Origin: JABDJL01 sp963664065
GTDB taxonomy: Bacteria > Pseudomonadota > Gammaproteobacteria > Xanthomonadales > SZUA-36
NCBI GenBank assembly: GCA_963664065.1
Contig: OY760942.1
Span: 1,736,001-1,800,000, forward strand
Direction of reading: 5' to 3'
Length of the DNA: 64,000 nucleotides
Positions 61,514 to 64,000 of this stretch are shown here, in pieces. The translations under genes were made by a program, and so were the position numbers. The notes beneath the pieces are model-generated. The model saw only the letters and a list, made by a program, of their open reading frames with translations. It was not told the DNA's origin and ran no database searches. Every line of letters starts with the position of its first letter. The first letter of the stretch is position 1.

Positions 61514-62149
61514 TCAGCCCGCAGTGTTATCAGCGTCAAGCTGGCGTTCTGCAATGATCAGGTCAGCTTTCGTGTTCACATTGAAAAATGCCGGTAATGG
61601 TTTTTCCTGCCAATTCACGACAGCATGTGGCAGCTTATCAAGCATGGACATCAGCCCGCCTTGACCAGCGGTCATTACCGCATCATGAATCTGCGGGAAT
61701 ACTGAAAGGTTCCATAGTGAAAAAGTCGGCTGTAACACCCGCCTGTAACGAACTGTGCTGATGGTCTTTTGAGTCCGTATAGCCTCCTCGTAAAGCCGAT
61801 CGGCCAGGTTGAGAGGAAGGAAAGGCGCGTCACAGGGGCATAACAAGAGCCATTCGTGACCGCCAGCTTCAAGCAGGTATTGCATGGCGGAACACAGGCC
61901 CGTGAGCGGCCCGCGGTGGCGCTGGACAATATCGCGTACGTTTACCAGTCCCGGTTCATCAAGCTCTGAATCCTGATCCTGGACGCTTAGCAGGACAGGA
62001 CTGGCCTGTGCCTGCATTCTTGGAATAACGTGACGGATCATGGGCTGACCACCCAGTAGTGTCATGGCCTTGCTGCCCGGCCCCAGCCGGCTTGAACGAC
62101 CGCCCGCGAGAATGACGCCTGCCGGCTTGAATGAAATTTCGCTGTTCAA
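61514..62149 (-). CDS. mobA: Molybdenum cofactor guanylyltransferase MobA
   Basis: Adds GMP to molybdopterin to give the MGD form used by formate dehydrogenase. The 211-residue protein has the nucleotidyltransferase loop VILAGGRSSRLGPGSKAM; the usual RMGxDKA part is altered to RLGPGSKAM, a little unusual. CPCDAPFLPLNLADRL holds the catalytic aspartate. It overlaps fdsD by four bases (ATGA), so the two are coupled. Confidence 0.9.
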   Translation of the reverse strand: MNSEISFKPAGVILAGGRSSRLGPGSKAMTLLGGQPMIRHVIPRMQAQASPVLLSVQDQDSELDEPGLVNVRDIVQRHRGPLTGLCSAMQYLLEAGGHEWLLLCPCDAPFLPLNLADRLYEEAIRTQKTISTVRYRRVLQPTFSLWNLSVFPQIHDAVMTAGQGGLMSMLDKLPHAVVNWQEKPLPAFFNVNTKADLIIAERQLDADNTAG

Positions 62150-62376
62150 GATCCGGTACTGGTGACGCCCTGAACTTCCTTCATCGCGGAACGAACAGCT
62201 TTGTCAACGCCCTGGCCATCCTGCTCGATGTAATTCGAGAACAGTTTACGCATGGAGGGTGCCCAAAAACGGGTAATGTGATCGGCGATGCGCGACACCT
62301 GGTCATCATGAAAACTGAAATTGGCCGAAATCTGGTTGGCCATTTTTCGTAGATGTTCGAGTTCGCTGTCAGACAT
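62146..62376 (-). CDS. fdsD: Formate dehydrogenase delta subunit
   Basis: Small subunit found with soluble NAD-linked formate dehydrogenases; role in assembly or maturation. The 76-residue product reads MSDSELEHLRKMANQISANF then IADHITRFWAPSMRKLF, the typical FdsD pattern (NQIxxFF, HxxxFWxPxM). It lies just after fdhD and before mobA. Confidence 0.9.
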   Translation of the reverse strand: MSDSELEHLRKMANQISANFSFHDDQVSRIADHITRFWAPSMRKLFSNYIEQDGQGVDKAVRSAMKEVQGVTSTGS

Positions 62377-62381
62377 TTTCT

Positions 62382-63173
62382 TTAAATTAAGCGTTCCGGA
62401 AAGGTATAGATATTGTGACGCCCCGGACGCGCAAAGCCAACCAGCGTGATGCCGCTTTGCAGCGCAAAATCCACCGCCAATGTAGTGGGCGCCGAAACAG
62501 CAGCCAGTAATTCCATACCGGCAGCGGCCGCTTTAAACACCATCTCGTAACTGGCACGACTGGAAATAACCAGGAATCCCTCATCCGGTGAGAACGCCAT
62601 TCGCTGCAAGTGGCCAATCAGTTTGTCCAGCGCATTATGTCGGCCGACGTCCTCTCGCAATGCCAGGATCGCGCCGTCCAGCCCGCACCATGCAGCGCAA
62701 TGAGTGGCGCCGGTTACAGATGCCAGCGGTTGCTGCTCAGGCATGTGTTCTAATGCTGCCTGCAAGGCATCACTGCTAAGCTTAATGCTCATACCCACCG
62801 GGCTGGGATAACGCATGGCCTGTTCCAGTGATTCGGCGCCGCACAGTCCACAGCCAGTGCGCCCGGTGAGGTTTCGGCGCTGGGTGCTGAGGCGGTCGAA
62901 ACAGTCCTCACCGATGTTCATCGCCACTTCCAGGCCCTGATCGCGTGGCACAACCCGGGTGGATACCAAATCTGATACCTGGTCGATAATGCCTTCGGTG
63001 AGGCTGAAGCCAAGGCCGAAGTCTTCCAGGTCAGCAGGCGTAGCCATCATCACGACATGTGAAAGCCGGTTGTAGGTCAGCGCAACCGGCACTTCAGCAG
63101 CAATGCGATCATCCCGGCTCTGCTGATCGCCATCGCACCATTTGCTAACCTGAACAACTCGAGAATTGCTCAT
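62382..63173 (-). CDS. fdhD: Formate dehydrogenase accessory sulfurtransferase FdhD
   Basis: Transfers sulfur from a cysteine desulfurase to the molybdenum cofactor of formate dehydrogenase. The 263-residue protein has VPVALTYNRLSHVVMMATP, the CGLC sulfur-carrying loop (GRTGCGLCGAES), ALREDVGRHNALDKLIG and ISSRASYEMVFKAA. Full length. Five bases before fdsD. Confidence 0.95.
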   Translation of the reverse strand: MSNSRVVQVSKWCDGDQQSRDDRIAAEVPVALTYNRLSHVVMMATPADLEDFGLGFSLTEGIIDQVSDLVSTRVVPRDQGLEVAMNIGEDCFDRLSTQRRNLTGRTGCGLCGAESLEQAMRYPSPVGMSIKLSSDALQAALEHMPEQQPLASVTGATHCAAWCGLDGAILALREDVGRHNALDKLIGHLQRMAFSPDEGFLVISSRASYEMVFKAAAAGMELLAAVSAPTTLAVDFALQSGITLVGFARPGRHNIYTFPERLI

Positions 63174-63195
63174 GGGTTAGCCGGTTTCTGCGTGC

Positions 63196-64000
63196 TCAGA
63201 CTCTTTCCTTCCTGGCCCGCGCATGGGCCAGAAACTCTTCCTGTTGTTCTGTAAACGCACCGTATTTCTTCTGCCATTCGGATGGCTGCGTCACACGCGT
63301 GCACTGTACGGCGGTGACCTTGTATTCGGGACAGTTGGTTGCCCAGTCGGAATTCTCAGTGGTCACGATATTGGCGCCGGTCAATGGAAAATGGAAGGTC
63401 GTGTAAACCACGCCGGGTTGTACACGTGGGGTCACCACGGCCCTGAGCACCGTATCGCCGGCACGGCTGACCACACCCACCCAGTCTCCTTCGTTAATAC
63501 CACGATGTTCGGCATCGAAAGGATGGATCTCGAGTAAATCCTGGTCGGCCCAGAGTGAATTACTGGTCCTGCGTGTCTGGGCGCCTACGTTGTACTGGGA
63601 CAGAATCCTGCCCGTGGTCAGTAACAAGGGATACTTACGCGTGGTGCGTTCGTCGGTGGGGACAAAACCGGTGATCGCGAAATAACCCTTGCCGCGCACA
63701 AATTCATCTATATGCATGGTGGGTGTGCCTTCCGGTGCTTCGTCATTACAGGGCCATTGAATACTGCCCAGGCGGTCGAGTTTTTCATAACTCACACCGG
63801 TAAAAGTCGGTGTCAGCCGGGCGATCTCATCCATGATTTCAGAGGGATGCTTGTAGTCCATCGGATAACCCAATTCATTCGACAACAACATCGTGACTTC
63901 CCAGTCCTGGTATTGCGCAAGCGGCTCAATGACCTGGCGGACCGGCGAAATCCGGCGCTCTGCATTGGTGAAGGTACCGTTCTTCTCGAGGAAAGAAGAT
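63196..64000 (-). CDS. fdsA: Formate dehydrogenase alpha subunit (partial; 5' end beyond the window)
   Basis: C-terminal end of the molybdopterin-dependent catalytic subunit. The open frame runs off the window end at 64000 and begins there FFLEKNGTFTNAERRISPVR, a conserved substrate-side block. The C-terminal cofactor-binding domain follows: LTTGRILSQYNVGAQTRRT, EIHPFDAEHRGINEGDWV, PGVVYTTFHFP and DWATNCPEYKVTAVQC. The internal ATG at 63891 is not the start. Gene order alpha-fdhD-fdsD supports an Fds-type NAD-linked enzyme. Confidence 0.92.
   Translation of the reverse strand, partial: SSFLEKNGTFTNAERRISPVRQVIEPLAQYQDWEVTMLLSNELGYPMDYKHPSEIMDEIARLTPTFTGVSYEKLDRLGSIQWPCNDEAPEGTPTMHIDEFVRGKGYFAITGFVPTDERTTRKYPLLLTTGRILSQYNVGAQTRRTSNSLWADQDLLEIHPFDAEHRGINEGDWVGVVSRAGDTVLRAVVTPRVQPGVVYTTFHFPLTGANIVTTENSDWATNCPEYKVTAVQCTRVTQPSEWQKKYGAFTEQQEEFLAHARARKERV

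Overview
The window looks like the chromosome of a gammaproteobacterium. It carries a phage-shock pspABC operon with a sigma-54 type promoter, an rpsT gene starting at TTG, the order rpsT / murJ-ribF-ileS-lspA-ispH followed by type IV minor pilin genes, and rplU-rpmA-obgE. The organism cannot be named from sequence alone.

Layout. 0.25-5.6 kb: ssb, a complete dTDP-L-rhamnose set (rfbB, A, C, D) and a bifunctional GDP-mannose enzyme, tightly packed. 5.6-14.4 kb: enoyl-CoA hydratase, a 61-residue gene, pspABC, an exported FKBP isomerase, a CoA-type Nudix hydrolase, a two-domain sulfurtransferase, an enoyl-CoA isomerase whose 3' end has been rebuilt from a scrambled copy of the sulfurtransferase gene, and uvrA. 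14.5-26 kb: housekeeping genes (L21 with a histone-H1-like tail, L27, Obg, a zinc alcohol dehydrogenase overlapping obg, S20, MurJ, RibF, IleS, LspA, IspH). 26-28.4 kb: minor pilins pilV, W, X, E, without pilY1 and with pilX frameshifted.

28.6-38.7 kb is an accessory block between an intact tRNA-Thr(CGU) and a decayed tRNA 3' half. It holds an IS91-type remnant, two copies of a 1504-bp IS3-family element (called IS-A here), a slipin, TPR-protein pseudogenes, a candidate PD-(D/E)XK nuclease, 32-bp tandem repeats and unknown genes. 38.7-45.5 kb returns to intact genes: a methyltransferase-like protein, an M1 aminopeptidase, a CPBP-like membrane protein, a tyrosine phosphatase and a cyanophycin-synthetase-like Mur ligase that has lost most of its ATP-grasp domain. 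45.6-56.9 kb is a second degraded zone: a DUF222 pseudogene with a 16-base C tract, vapBC, two more IS3-family elements (IS-B, IS-C), gene fragments between them, dagK, a PHP-domain protein, a SYLF protein, and a 7TM sensor broken by the third IS-A copy.

56.9-64 kb, minus strand, is a one-carbon and molybdenum-cofactor module. Formate dehydrogenase alpha (partial) and delta subunits, FdhD, MobA, MoaB and MoeA serve formate oxidation. Fhs joins formate to tetrahydrofolate, and a homocysteine methyltransferase family protein follows.

Many genes show single frameshifts. Some are probably real decay beside insertion sequences, but sequencing or assembly error cannot be excluded from one sequence.
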